64,000 nucleotides of DNA, taken from positions 76,358,501 to 76,422,500 of the forward strand of contig CM060831.1 of the NCBI GenBank assembly GCA_030762175.1. The letters run 5' to 3'. Numbering within the stretch: the first letter of the stretch is position 1; the number at the start of each line of letters is the position of its first letter. A program made the translations under genes and the position numbers. The DNA comes from Metallyticus violacea. Taxonomy: Eukaryota; Arthropoda; Insecta; Mantodea; Metallyticidae. The notes below the pieces were generated by a model. That model saw only the letters and a program-made list of their open reading frames with translations. It was not told the origin of the DNA and made no database searches. Below are positions 47,469-58,139 of the stretch, in pieces.

Positions 47469-48743
47469 GGGTAGGTCCATAAGTTTCAGGCCTGACATTT
47501 ACTAGGTATGATAAAGACAAAATTTTCACTTTTCTATATAGTTACCCTTTATTGCAATACAGTTCTCACATCTTTGAATTAACATTTTAATCTCCCCTGC
47601 CAATAAACAGAAGTCATCTAATCTGCAAAATGGGCATAAATAGCATCCATCACTTCTTTGTCACATTTAAATTTCCTTCCTGGAAGGTTCTTCTTGAGTT
47701 TTGAGAAGAGTAAATCATCACTGGGAGCTACATCTGAACTGTAGGATGGATAGCTGATCTCCTTGGAGCCACATTTCTTCAGAGCTTCCTTTGGAACAAG
47801 AGCTGTGTGTACAGGTCTGTTGTCATGAAGAAGGCGTATACCACCACTCAGCTTTCCTTGCATTTTCTCTTTGGTGAAAGCACATAGTTTGTACAGTAGA
47901 ACCAGCATAGTACTCCCCATTAACTATGGAGTTCCTCTCCTTGAAGTCAACGAACAGTATTCCTTCACAGTCCCAAAAGATTATGGCCATGATCTTCTTG
48001 GTTGACTTAGTGTCCTGGGCCTTTAGGAGCGGTACTTTGCCAGGTTTACGCCAATCCATTGATTCTCTTTTGGACAAGGTATCATAGTGGAGGACCATAG
48101 TTTCATCTCCTGTAACAATGGTTTGTAGAACTTCTGGCTCGTTGCCATGGTAGAGCTCCAAAATTGCCTGATAACAGATGACTCACTGCTTTTGAACTGC
48201 AGAAGGAAGTCTAGGCACCCATTTTGCACTAACCTTATTCATGTCTAAATGCTCGTGAATAATTGAAGGACTCTTGTTTTAGAAACGCCCAACCTTGCTG
48301 CTATTTCTGTAACTATGAGCTGCTGGTCTTCCATGATTTCTCCTTCCACAAGAGTGATGCTTTCAGGAGCGAGCACCTCCAAGGGCCGAACTGCATGCCC
48401 TTCGTCTTCAATTCTTTCTTGACCCATTCAAAAAAGTTTGGCTCATTATTTTATGGTAGAATATGAGGGGGACGCTTCCCCATATAGACCATCCAATCGC
48501 TGTTTAATTTCATTTGGAGTAACTCCTTTTTTTAAGAACTTAATAACAGCTGGATACTTCATTTTGAACATGCCATAGTCTTCTACATATAGCCTTCTTT
48601 ATGCAACTATATCTGAACAACTGAACCTGGGGAGTGGAAGTTAAGCTGCAATTATTTACTTAACAGATAAGGTATGACACCAGATAAGTATTTTGTGAAG
48701 GCGATAATCCTTATCAGCAAGGTCGGAAACTTATTGACCTACC
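47469..48743 (-). pseudogene. mariner element inserted in hAT-2, 1.28 kb
   Basis: The ends GGGTAGGTCCATAAGTTTC (left) and, inverted, GGTAGGTCAATAAGTTTCC (right) are mariner-type TIRs. Minus-strand transposase pieces in order: IVTEIAARLGVSKTRVLQL; LLELYHGNE-type; IVTGDETMVLHYDTLSKRES (first catalytic Asp kept); MAIIFWDCEGILFVDFKERN; GKLSGGIRLLHDNRPVHTAL (second Asp kept); SYPSYSSDVAPSDDLLFSKL (third Asp region kept); KFKCDKEVMDAIYAHFAD. The DDE/D residues survive, but three or more frameshifts split the ORF. Length and gene order fit a full-length mariner. Confidence 0.85.
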
Positions 48744-49626
48744 TTTGTAGCTATCACAAGAATCTGGAAATATATGCCTTGAAATCTTTCTTTATGTCTG
48801 AAGAGAAATGCCCAGTGATGTTAAAGAAGTGGTTCAACAATCCCTGCACATTCTTGTGTTCTATTTTGTTTGCAATTTTTCCATTGTTTCATAATGCTAT
48901 GGTGCATCTTGCGTAGAACTCCTCTACAAAGGGAAAGGTTTGAGGATGTCTCCACTATTGTTTGAGTGAAATAGAAGGAGTTGATCTAAATGAGGATCAG
49001 TTATTTGATGAAATTTCTTCATTAAAACAATATGTGACCAAAGATAACATAAGTAAATGGAATGAAGATGTACTGATGTGTGCTGAAGATGAGTGAGATA
49101 TTTTCATTCTTCTCTGGAAAAAAATTTCCTTACCTTCAGCTACAAACATTGGTCGAATTGTATCTGCCAGGAAATAATGCATCAGTGGAGAGAGTTTTTT
49201 CATCCATGAACTAGATATGGACTTCACAGACTTTAGAGTTGACACTGTTAAAGCTATGTTGGCTGTTCTAAATAACTTAGCATGTTCTGCCAAGAATTTG
49301 CCAGCAAGAGTCAAGGAAAGATGTTCTGGACAAAGTACACTCTTCAGAGAGGTACACTTAGTCTTTTAATTTTTAAATTGTTGAATTGTATCTCTATGTG
49401 CCAGGAAGTAATGCATCAGAGACATTGCAAAATACTGTTAGCATTTTTATTCATTATAAATTAAAATTAAAAAGTATTCAGTATTAAAAGTTATATTTTA
49501 ACATAAAATGCTCAAAATTGTAATTATGTAAGAGAAGCATTTAATTGAGCTCTCCTTTTCCTATCTAAAAATCTGTAAAATTTGGAAGGTTCCCTCATAT
49601 TATGTGAAAAAAATCTGGTAACCTTA

Positions 49627-49960
49627 GATTATGTTGACCTTGAATTCAAGCAACAGCTTTACCAAGTAAAAGAGCTTTAAAATTTTCCATGCAGTGTACC
49701 CAACACTGAAATCTTTCTTTCTATCTCACAGTCAGGCAGGCAAAGTTAATAAGACCATTTTTAAAGCTACTTCAATTAAATTGTACATCTTGCTTATTCT
49801 GGCTCTAATGGGTATGTTGCAAATCAATGTTGATGCACTACAAAGAGAGGGAACTCCTTGTGATTTAGATGTCATTAAACTGTGATGACGTCAACTGGAG
49901 ACAGTTTAACCTGCAAGTTTGTTCCACTAGAAGAGATGATGTTTCATATGGAAGGTTATA
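49627..49960 (+). pseudogene. hAT-1 transposase, continuation
   Basis: Directly after the duplicated GATTATGT the frame continues DYVDLEFKQQLYQVKEL and YPTLKSFFLSHSQAG, matching the 'CDFVDVEYK…ALKSYFLS' part of hAT transposases and so joining the piece that ends at 45966. Further downstream the match fades. Confidence 0.6.
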
Positions 49961-51175
49961 AAGAAGAGTGAGAAAATAAAGCAAGTGGAGGAACTATATT
50001 CATGTCTCAAATAAACTTATCGGTTAAACAATAGTGTTAATTTGTATGAGTGGGGCATTATATTATGGGGTAAATTTGAACTGGTAATACAGTTTTTTTA
50101 TATCAAATGATGTCCATATTGATGATTTTGGTCATCTTCAGAGATACGTGAAACAAAAATCATTCTTGAGTTCTCTTTGTTTGTCATATCAGAAAAATGG
50201 GCATGGTATTTCAGTTTGGACAACAATTCTAAAATTCATCTTGAACTCTTAAAGCTAGTCCAGTTTTTTTCAATTTGAGCTCACAATTTAAAGTTGAGTG
50301 TTTTCTCTCATGCGAAGCTAATGAACAAAGAAACAGGATAGAATGGTGGTAAATCTTTGAAGGAAATTTTAATATTTCAGTACAACTTTGGAAAAATGAC
50401 TTGTTAACATTTTTATTCACACATAAGGAAATACCCAGAGCCCATTAAAGAAAATTGGATCCACTGAAAAGTACTCATAGGCAGAGTGAACAATTGAACA
50501 AAAGTATACAGATATCTTCATGTGATTATAATTGTTATTAAAATTTGTTATTGATCTTAACAAGTAGACCTAACATAAAAACAAATTTTTATGGTAGTCC
50601 TCTTTTTTACATAATACTGTAACCCTGAATGAACATAAATGTAAATGATGGAATGCAATATGGGAGAGTGACTCTTGTGGCATCTTTCAACTAATATTGA
50701 TGCTGTAAAGTAGGCACATAATTTATAACAATCATTTCAAAATAGATTATATTTAATATTGACAAATATATAATAAAGTATTTAAATGGTTGTTATTTCA
50801 GAGAAAAAATATCAAACAAATATAGTAAGAATGATTTTCTCATCACACAGTGAAGATATGGTGTCAAACAGTTTTTATGAGAAGAATAGATTTTGCATGA
50901 TTGGTGAAACAAATTGGAAATGCATGCATCTTAGTACAGGACCTATTTGTCAGAAAAGCAAAAATTGATAGGATAATACAGTAATATAATGGTCACCAAT
51001 ACACTAATAACCTGGAGTTGTGTATATTGGGACCAGAATGTATGTTGTTGGTTCGCATGATAACCTGATTATTAGATATCCCAGTAAGGCTACTAATGAA
51101 GAATCAGGGACTAGGATTCAAAATTAATAATTGTATTTGATTATTATAAAATCATGGAAATATGTAAATTTTATT
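49961..51175. other. No clearly recognisable feature; possibly hAT-1 tail
   Basis: Short broken frames. A ZMYM/hAT-like flavour near 50.2-50.4 kb is too weak to call. Confidence 0.35.
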
Positions 51176-51179
51176 GTAA

Positions 51180-52330
51180 TGTCGTCAGGATGTCAGTAAA
51201 GAGTGATTATTTGCTTCATAACGAGCAGTATTTGGCTCTGAAATTTTCTTCCATGTGCAGAAATCTGGTATGGAAGCACATGTGATGTTAAAGCAAACAT
51301 ATGACAATGATGTTCTGCCACAATCAACCATACTTTAGTGGTTCAAAAAAGTTTGAAACTATGTTTCAACAACAAAGCAGGGCAGTCCAGGTGCTCCAAT
51401 AACTGTAGTGCGCGAGATCATGATTAATGTGGCTGTCATTTTTTGTGAATCTTGGAAATAACATGGATAGACTGGCAGACATGTTACAGATTTCCCGTGG
51501 TAGTACATTCACCATTCTGCTTACTTATGAAATGACTCTACCCAGATGGGTGCTGAAATTGCTGATATCTGAACAGAAGATAGTACAAATAGACATGTGT
51601 CAGGAGCTTTAGTATCTAGTAGCAGAACATGGCGAGGCATACCATCATTACAGGTAATGAGACTTGGTTTCAACATAATGCTCCCAAAAGCAAACAGGCA
51701 AGCTCATTCTGTAAATCACTTGGTTCTCAGACACCAAAGATGGCAAAGGTTGTTCATTCAACAGGAAAGGTTATGGTAATTTTCACCACTATGCTCCCAG
51801 AAGCAAACGAGATCCTTCTGGAAATCACTTGGTTCTCAGACACCAAAGAAGGTCTAGTTGTTCAGTCGACAGGAACGGTTATGGTGTTTTCATTATTTGA
51901 TGTCATGAAATGGTTTATCAACATGAAGTCTGTCGCAAGCAACAGTTAATGGGGAGTATTGCAAGAATGTTTTGAGCATCCTCTCCAAACACAACCAACG
52001 AAAATGCTCTGAGCTGCATCTATCTAGTTGGTGTGTTCACCATAACAATGCAAGCCCTCATATTATTGCACAACATTTGGCCAGAAAAAAACATGTATGT
52101 ATGCCCCACCTGTTCCTTCGTCTCAAAAATGAGCTGGTAGGCCATCGTTTCGGTTCATCAATGGCTGTCAGAAAAAGGTGGAAGCAGTTTTGAAGATAAT
52201 GTAAAAAACTATTTCCAGCAGATCTTCAAGGACTTGCAGATATGTTGGGCTAAGTGCACACAACTCAAAGGGATTACTTTGAAAAAAAAAAAAAAGACCA
52301 TAACATCCTTGACCCTGCCTAATGTACTTT
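51180..52330 (+). pseudogene. mariner transposase with internal duplication
   Basis: Plus-strand pieces: MLKQTYDNDVLPQSTI (HTH side, cf. 'LLRQAYGEDALS'), GSPGAPITVVREI, SRGSTFTILLTYEM, HTIITGNETWFQHNAPKSKQ (cf. 'IITGDETWFYQYDPETKRQ'; the catalytic Asp is now Asn), VHHNNASPHIIAQHLARK (cf. 'LHHDNAPSHTA'; the Asp is again Asn) and GHRFGSSM (cf. 'GRRFGSIE'). Between 51680 and 51885 a ~105-bp segment is present twice (AAATCACTTGGTTCTCAGAC … AGGTTATGG). Both catalytic changes and stops show a dead copy. Confidence 0.75.
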
Positions 52331-52554
52331 GGAAGTAAAAAATCATTTTTAGTCTTTATTGACTAGCCCTCATGATCAATTCTGTACTTTTAAAAATACA
52401 TATTTATTACTAAGAAGTAAACATATCCTAATTCAAGGTATGATAATATGTGGCAAACAAATATTCCTCCATCTTGGTGTTTTATGACATTATTTTAACC
52501 ATTGCTTTGATTTGTTTATATTTCATTAAGAACTTTCGAAAAATAAGAATTTTT

Positions 52555-52905
52555 TAAAAAATTCTGTTGGAACTCACACAGTGAAGCTTTTTAAATGTAA
52601 ATTCTAACTAATCTGTCATCTAACACACCCTTATGTTTCACTTACTTTTAAATATGGTGGGACCGGTTTCAAAGAGACATCCTCTCCATCAACTAACTTG
52701 ACTGGTGGAGAAACTAACATATATAAGGACCTGTGGCTCTGCCCTGCTGGTGTTTTTTTATAAACTGGAAATTTGTATTACATTCTCCTGTAATGTTGAA
52801 ATTCATAAGATGAATAAAATGATGACAGGATGACACGTATTTAAAAGTAAGTGAAGCATAAGAGCGTGTTAGACGAGAGATTGGTTAGAATTTACATTGT
52901 TTATA
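52555..52905. mobile_element. PLE terminal repeats, inverted pair
   Basis: Left arm: GTTGGAACTCACACAGTGAAG and CACCCTTATGTTTCACTTAC. Right arm: AGTAAGTGAAGCATAAGAGC. The left arm contains, on the minus strand, GAAACCGGTC (hexamer ACCGGT, then C), but the CUGANGA box reads TTGATGG, so the hammerhead is dead. A short GIY-YIG-side remnant lies at 52.72-52.82 kb. Confidence 0.6.
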
Positions 52906-53483
52906 TTTGTATTTATGAAAATTGTATGTAGCCATACCTCAGTCTTCAGGAAATTCCCATGAAAAATTGCTGATGAACTGAAGACAAAATCTGTTTGGTA
53001 ATAAATTGAAAATGGTTAAATATTATGTAAAAGATATTATTGGTAAATAAATTTTATACAAGTAGTATTTTGTGGCAGAGAAAGTTACAACTCCATACTT
53101 TACAAGGACTTGTACTAGACCATAGGAATAGGGCCAAGGAGGGTGAAACAGCAGACATTATCGTAAAATCTATTCTGTTCTATTCTCAAACCTTAACATA
53201 TTCAGAAATACATGCTAAAATTAAATTTAAAAATTACAAAAAATTGGAATCAGCTCCTCATTAAATCAAGTGAAGCACTGGAGATTAAAAAAAAGGCTCA
53301 TTGAACTGTAAAGAACAAACTGCTATCTATAGACTTAAAACAGGTCATCTTAAATATATGAAAGGAAAAAAAATAAATTTCCACGTGTCTAAGTGTCAAA
53401 GTAGTTTTCTCCTTTATATAGAATAGATTATTTATTTCAATCTTTCATTACAAAAAATATAACAAATGATTTATACATTAAAT
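52906..53483. other. Intron, no recognisable feature
   Basis: AT-rich; nothing readable. Confidence 0.4.
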
Positions 53484-53695
53484 GTAAAATTGGAACTTAA
53501 ACACAGTGAAGCCAATCATATTAATGGATATCATTGTATGATTAGTTGAACTACACACTCTTAAAGCTTCACTTACTTTTTATAAATGTTCTCGAAACCG
53601 GTTCCATACATTTATAAAAAGTAAGTGAAGCTTTAAGAGTGTGTAGTTCAACTAATCATACAATGATATCCATTAATATGATTTATACATTTCTT
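53484..53695. mobile_element. PLE terminal repeat as a near-perfect palindrome
   Basis: AATGTAAAATTGGAACTTAA, then ATATCATTGTATGATTAGTT … TTTATAAATG / CATTTATAAA … AACTAATCATACAATGATAT. The arms are about 70-75 bp and almost identical. The centre holds the hammerhead 3' half, TTCTCGAAACCGGTTCCATA, without its CUGANGA box. Confidence 0.8.
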
Positions 53696-53699
53696 ACAA

Positions 53700-54420
53700 T
53701 TGAGACTGACCCAACTTTATTTGAGGCCCTAACATGTCTGATTCCCTGGTCTTTGACATGAGTTAGAGCCCTATTTAACTTTTTCTCTTTTCACTTTCCT
53801 AATCCATTTGGCTCCTTAACTTCCTAAATATTCACCCATACTCCTACCTTTTTCCCCACCCTCTGACTATCAACATTTCATTGTTGCAATATTGTTTCTA
53901 TTTTATTCCCATTTTGGATCCATATACCATCTCTCCAATTACTTGTTTCTGTGCACATATTGCATGCTCATTTACAAGAAGTTTCATTATTAAAGGGAAG
54001 TGACTAATGCCAATTACTTTTTTTAATACTTTAAAATTAATAAGGTACTCATCCAGCCCTTCACTCTACAATATGCAGCTTTGACATTTGCTCACTTGCA
54101 TTTACAAACTTAAATTTCCCTTCCAAATCTTTCCCTCTTGCTCCATTATACACTAACAAATTGTTAACTTTACAAAATTCTAACAACATTTTACCCTTCC
54201 TATTACATATTATATACCTGTTTTTCCACATAATTGATATATCTTTTTCCCATCCACACTCATTCTCCATTTCCGCTAATTAAATGTTTTTTCACACCAA
54301 TTCAAATCTCCACTATTATTAATTGAATTTCTCCTTTTTAATTCCTCCATTTTCTAAATTTATAAACTAATTTTCATCACAGTTTACTTCAGCACATTTC
54401 AGGATGCAGTCTAACAACAT
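53700..54420 (-). pseudogene. LINE endonuclease domain, C-terminal part
   Basis: Minus strand near 54270-54061: YIICNRKGKMLLEFCKVNNL and VYNGARGKDLEGKFKFVNAS match the '…SKGKKLLEFCEEENLEIVNGR…GEFTFVG' stretch of AP-type LINE endonucleases. The active-site end is missing. The rest is decayed. Confidence 0.6.
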
Positions 54421-54629
54421 AAGTACGCAACCGAAAATTTCATTTTGTTAAGTAATAGTATGAGATACACCAATCGATACAAGTCTGCTGATCCATTTGG
54501 CACATCAGCATTGCATAGTTATATGACAAAATATTATTTTCAAAATGCAGCAATGGGACTATTGAAGGTTAATCATTTAAGTGTTTTGATAATAACCGTA
54601 TTAAAGTTGCAATAGAAATAGTCATTTTA

Positions 54630-54860
54630 ACCCTGGCATAAACTTTCATTAATAACTCAAAAACTAAGTATTTCCAGATATATGTTTATGAACTTTTATT
54701 TTTTGTTTTGTTTTGATAAACTTTCATTAATAAGTAATAAAACTAATAATTTCTCAACATATGTTTATATATATATATATATATATATTGTTTTGATAAA
54801 CTTTCATTAATAACTCAAAAACTGAGGATTTCTGGATGTATATTTAGATGTACTTTTTTC
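54630..54860. repeat. Minisatellite, ~75-85 bp x 3, with (AT)n
   Basis: AAACTTTCATTAATAA begins units near 54640, 54717 and 54798, each continuing with an A-rich tract and TATGTTTAT/TATATTTA. An (AT)12-type run interrupts the second unit at 54764-54788. Confidence 0.85.
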
Positions 54861-54879
54861 TTATTTTGGTGTGAGGAAC

Positions 54880-55260
54880 CCATCACCAAAGTTAGTAAAA
54901 GTGTTTCCAAAACACACTGTATTTAGCACCAAGTGCATATACATCATTTCCACATACTTTATTTTGTTGAATCTTAATCATAAAATTTGCCTTTCTAAAC
55001 CTACTATTTCTTTGCTCAAACATATATCACTTCTTCTGCTAGCTCTTCTCCGTATATAAACAAAGTTGTCTATCTCCACTCTTTCCTCTTCATCAATGCA
55101 CTTCTCTGCCATTGCTATCATGTCACCCAATTTTTAAACCTCAGACGCTTCACCACTAATTATTTTGCTTTTTAACCCTTTTGCATTCCAGAATATCACC
55201 TTAATTTCTCCTATATATTCTTCAACATATATTGAATTGTATCAGCTCTATAAAAAATTA
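54880..55260 (-). pseudogene. LINE endonuclease N-terminal remnant (low confidence)
   Basis: Minus strand near 55230-55170: VIFWNAKGVKKQN resembles the 'VVFWNVAGLRNK' start of LINE endonucleases. Downstream frames are short. Together with 53.70-54.42 kb it may be one antisense LINE 5' region split by the minisatellite. Confidence 0.4.
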
Positions 55261-55819
55261 ATTTGGGCAAAATTAAACAAGTTCTAAAATAAGTATAAAG
55301 ATTAAATCTCCTGAATAAAAAGCAGTGGAAAATTTAATATGTTAAAGCCAAGTATGTGTCTACTTCACTTCAGGTACATTGAGTTTTCTGTTTCTTCTAT
55401 CCTCCCATAAGCAAATATGAATGTATCATTCTCCGGTGAATGGCTGCTACTGGTTAAGTGGAACTATTACTCTAGCAACTAACAACTAACTGATGCACTG
55501 TATTTAATTGTTAGCTCTGGTTACTATTTGCAAACTTCATTAATAATAATTTTGCACGATAATCTTGTTGCCACTTTTCAACAAATTTCCTTGACTTGTT
55601 TGACAATAGCAGAATCGGCACATTCTTCCACTATGGTGCCTCTTTGTATTGAAACTGTTTGTATTGTACAAAGAGCAAATGTGCATAAATTATTAACAAT
55701 TAAAATGCATCATAGTGACTAGTATCTCACAAGATTGTTACAGTATTACAGTAATGAGTAATGTAGTTTTTTCAATGAAAACTAGCCCTTATTAAAGTTT
55801 AAACTGTAATTTCTTTTAG
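55261..55819. other. Intron, no recognisable feature
   Basis: Nothing readable up to the acceptor at 55819. Confidence 0.4.
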
Positions 55820-55901
55820 GGATACTGTGCATAATATCAGGAATGGAAGTTATCCTGGAGCCTATGAGAAAAGAACTGGACCACATGATTATTATATTTA
55901 G
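55820..55901 (+). CDS. Alternative terminal exon of the giant coiled-coil gene (candidate)
   Basis: The acceptor AAACTGTAATTTCTTTTAG ends at 55819. Its first base completes AG|G (Arg) with the two bases left from exon e. The frame then reads 26 residues, DTVHNIRNGSYPGAYEKRTG then PHDYYI, and a TAG stop at 55899-55901. A polyadenylation signal follows at 56024. Using this exon would give a 2,988-residue C-terminal part ending in a short Tyr-rich tail instead of the STPQKK tail. It is short enough to be open by chance. The sequence from 55851 on also occurs inverted at 56964-57076. It is a candidate, not a certainty. Confidence 0.4.
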
Positions 55902-56023
55902 GTTACGATACAAGTAACAGTGAACAGATTATGGATTTTATGCAGTGAAAGTCCAATGTGACAAACGTGACTTAAAGTGAAAAATCAATTTTAATGACAA
56001 CCCTTTGGTTTTGGATTACAAAA

Positions 56024-56029
56024 AATAAA
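56024..56029 (+). promoter_or_regulatory. AATAAA polyadenylation signal
   Basis: Canonical hexamer 122 nt after the stop of the candidate alternative last exon. Confidence 0.4.
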
Positions 56030-56749
56030 TATGTGTAAAGTGCTAAGCTAGCAGTGAAAGAGGAAGGTTAGAGCTCATGACTTATAGAGCAAAAAAGGAA
56101 GAAGAAACAGTGAGAGTTGATATAGCACTTTACCTAGAGAACAAGAATTGTAGAGTTTTGGAGAAGAAAAGTAAGGTATGTGAAAACATTGAAAAAAAGA
56201 GAAGAATTCGTGAATATTTTTGCTATATAAATGATGTTACTATTAAGAGGGGTTGAGATGAGCCCTGGCCCATTTATTATGAGATATTGGAAGAACTTTT
56301 TATTAAAATGGAGGGAATGGATGAATGCCTCTGCACCAAAATCTGCATGGTTACAAAGGGAATAAAAAAAATTAAGTAGGAAATTCAGGAAATGAGAAGA
56401 AAAGTGTAAAGTGTTACTGCATAGTAGGGAAAATGGAGGTGACATTAAAAAAATTGTACCTGAATAGAGGAATAGAGGAGAGAGGTATTTGGCCTGTTCA
56501 AGAAAGTACAAACATTTTAGAAGGGAAATAGAAATTAAGTCAAATGGATGGGAGACTGAATGTATTCCACACAGGAAGACAAAGGGAAGCAAAATTCATA
56601 TCATCCCAGCTAATTTTTGAAGTATGAATGCATAGGTTTCCATGGCTTGAGTCATAAGTGTCTTTAACTTCCGGAAAAGGTTACATCTGGATGTATACTG
56701 TTATTGATGTTTCACCTGTGTGAGTATCCAGAAGAAGCTTGTAACATAT

Positions 56750-56963
56750 CCTAAACTTAGGTATTCATTTTTTACACTAAACTCCACTTACTTACACAAA
56801 AGTAACACGCGTTTCCGGAGAATCTCTCCTATCTTCAGTTGCTCACTGAACCACTGTTACTCGAAACGATGGCTAGACAACCGGATGTTCCTGTGGTGGC
56901 CTCTGTTGGTTGAAATAGGAAATTGCTGAGTTCATCCATGGGAGGAAACTCGAAATTCATTAA
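56750..56963 (-). mobile_element. PLE-E, 3'-end fragment with damaged hammerhead
   Basis: About 214 bp of the PLE-D/F family end (CCTAAACTTAGGTATTCATT … AACTCGAAATTCATTAA). Minus strand: CTGAAGA (56832-56838), stem II AGGAGA/TCTCCG, GAAA (56812-56815), palindrome ACGCGT, but G follows where A, C or U is needed for cleavage. Confidence 0.8.
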
Positions 56964-57076
56964 TGTCACATTAGTCTTTCACTGCATAAAATCCATAATC
57001 TCTTCACTGTTACTTCTATCGTAACCTAAATATAATAATCATGTGGTCCAGCTCTTTTCTCATAGGCTCCAGGATA

Positions 57077-57628
57077 ATATTGTTTCTGTATGAAGACACA
57101 GATGGTTAGCTAGAACAATAAATGAAACCCTAAGTTATGTCTCTATGCATTTAGTTATCTATTACAATCTGTATAGTACTGACTTATCTGTTATAAGAAT
57201 TTTCTTTTATATATGTTTCAAGTATGATGATACACTTGGAATAAGTATGGTCCTACACTTTTGGAATCATTTGAAGGGGAAGTTGTTTATTAGTAACATT
57301 AAGTAACTCTTAATGTTACTAATGATACACTTGGTATAAGTATGGTCCTACACTTTTGAAATCATTTGAAGGGGAAGCTGTTTATTAGTAACATTAAGTA
57401 ACTCTTAATGTTACTAATAAACAACTTCCCCTTCAAATGATTCCAAAAATGTAGGACCATACTTATACCAAGTGTATCATCATACTTGAAACATATATAA
57501 AACAAAATTCTTATAACAGATAAGTCAGCACTATACAGATTGTAAGATAACTAAATGCATAGAGACATAACTTAGGGTTTCATTTATTGTTCTAGCTAAC
57601 CATCTGTGTCTTCATACAGAAACAATAT
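57077..57628. repeat. Large palindrome with internal 95-bp direct repeat
   Basis: The left arm starts ATATTGTTTCTGTATGAAGA (57077) and the right arm ends in its reverse complement (57628). Arms of about 230-245 bp match with few differences. The unit GATACACTTGGWATAAGTAT … TTAATGTTACTAAT occurs twice in the left half (57229-57323, 57324-57418). Smaller palindromes (ATTAGTAACATTAAG…CTTAATGTTACTAAT) sit inside. No coding sequence. Confidence 0.9.
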
Positions 57629-57686
57629 ACTCTCAGAATGCAAGAAGCATTCTGCATTACAGAGTTTATTGATATAAACAATTTTT

Positions 57687-57835
57687 TTTATTTATTTGGT
57701 TTATTTATGGATGCTGTTTAACATCTCAGGTCATCATCATTCCATTCAATTCAGGAAGAGAGATGGCCAATAATTTTGCTCAGAGGCTTAAAGTACTTTT
57801 ATGTGCCATAATCTACAACAAAGGACTCCACTGAC
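57687..57835 (-). mobile_element. SINE-2, 3' part
   Basis: TTTATTTGGTTTATTTATGG then ACATCTCAGGTCATCATCAT is the reverse complement of the SINE-2 tail and adjacent body. The head is missing. Confidence 0.55.
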
Positions 57836-58139
57836 AAACATTCACAATTTATTCAGGGATGTTTTGTGAGTTTATTGATATCAGGAAACCATGGTCTCCA
57901 GTGGCTCATTACCAGGTGAATTAATTGCTTTCATTTTGTTTAACTCAACAACCTTAGTATCTATTTACTCCGAATATGATTGTTTCCAAGCAAAACAACC
58001 TCTTACTGCTGTAGTAGAGCATAATAGTGCATGTTTTCACTGCTATCTGCCTCCAGGATTAAACTCCTACTCAGTCTCAGTTTTTGATACCTGCAGCATA
58101 TTACTTTTTAGTATGTTGTTAGTGATACAGTATCAATAA

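Larger units (their letters stand above)
45967..49626 (+). mobile_element. hAT-2, inserted in hAT-1; carries a SINE and a mariner
   Basis: TIRs TAAGGTTACCAGATGTCC (from 45967) and, inverted from 49626, TAAGGTTACCAGATTTTTT are flanked by a perfect 8-bp duplication GATTATGT (45959-45966, 49627-49634), as expected for hAT. Transposase pieces on the plus strand appear in order: a KSGNNC…TMTEALEEIDRE-like stretch near 46620-46710, VLFDASNHIKLLPVLVHYVH near 46960-47020 (DASNH region), a KVVAFSANNTN region near 47130, VHTVQINSIPVDNEELAVK, then after the mariner YALKSFFMSEEKCPVMLKKW, FHNAMVHL and ATNIGRIVSA/SVERVFSSMN (C-terminal dimerisation region near 49160-49210). All are disabled by stops. Without the two insertions the element would be about 2.1 kb. 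Confidence 0.85.
55851..57076. repeat. 113-bp inverted repeat: 55851-55963 / 56964-57076
   Basis: TATCCTGGAGCCTATGAGAA … ATTTTATGCAGTGAAAG … AATGTGACA in plus orientation recurs in minus orientation with about five differences. The inverted copy abuts a PLE end at 56963 and a large palindrome at 57077. Between the arms, 56030-56749 holds no recognisable gene. Confidence 0.9.

Noticed and set aside
50090..50165. Possible further hammerhead (CTGAAGATGACC on the minus strand)
   Set aside because: No GAAA box or palindromic hexamer at a suitable distance, and no PLE sequence nearby.
56134..56592. 152-aa minus-strand frame
   Set aside because: Phe/Leu/Ser-rich composition from an A/G-rich plus strand, no motif, no splice or promoter context. 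Could be chance; not supported as a gene.
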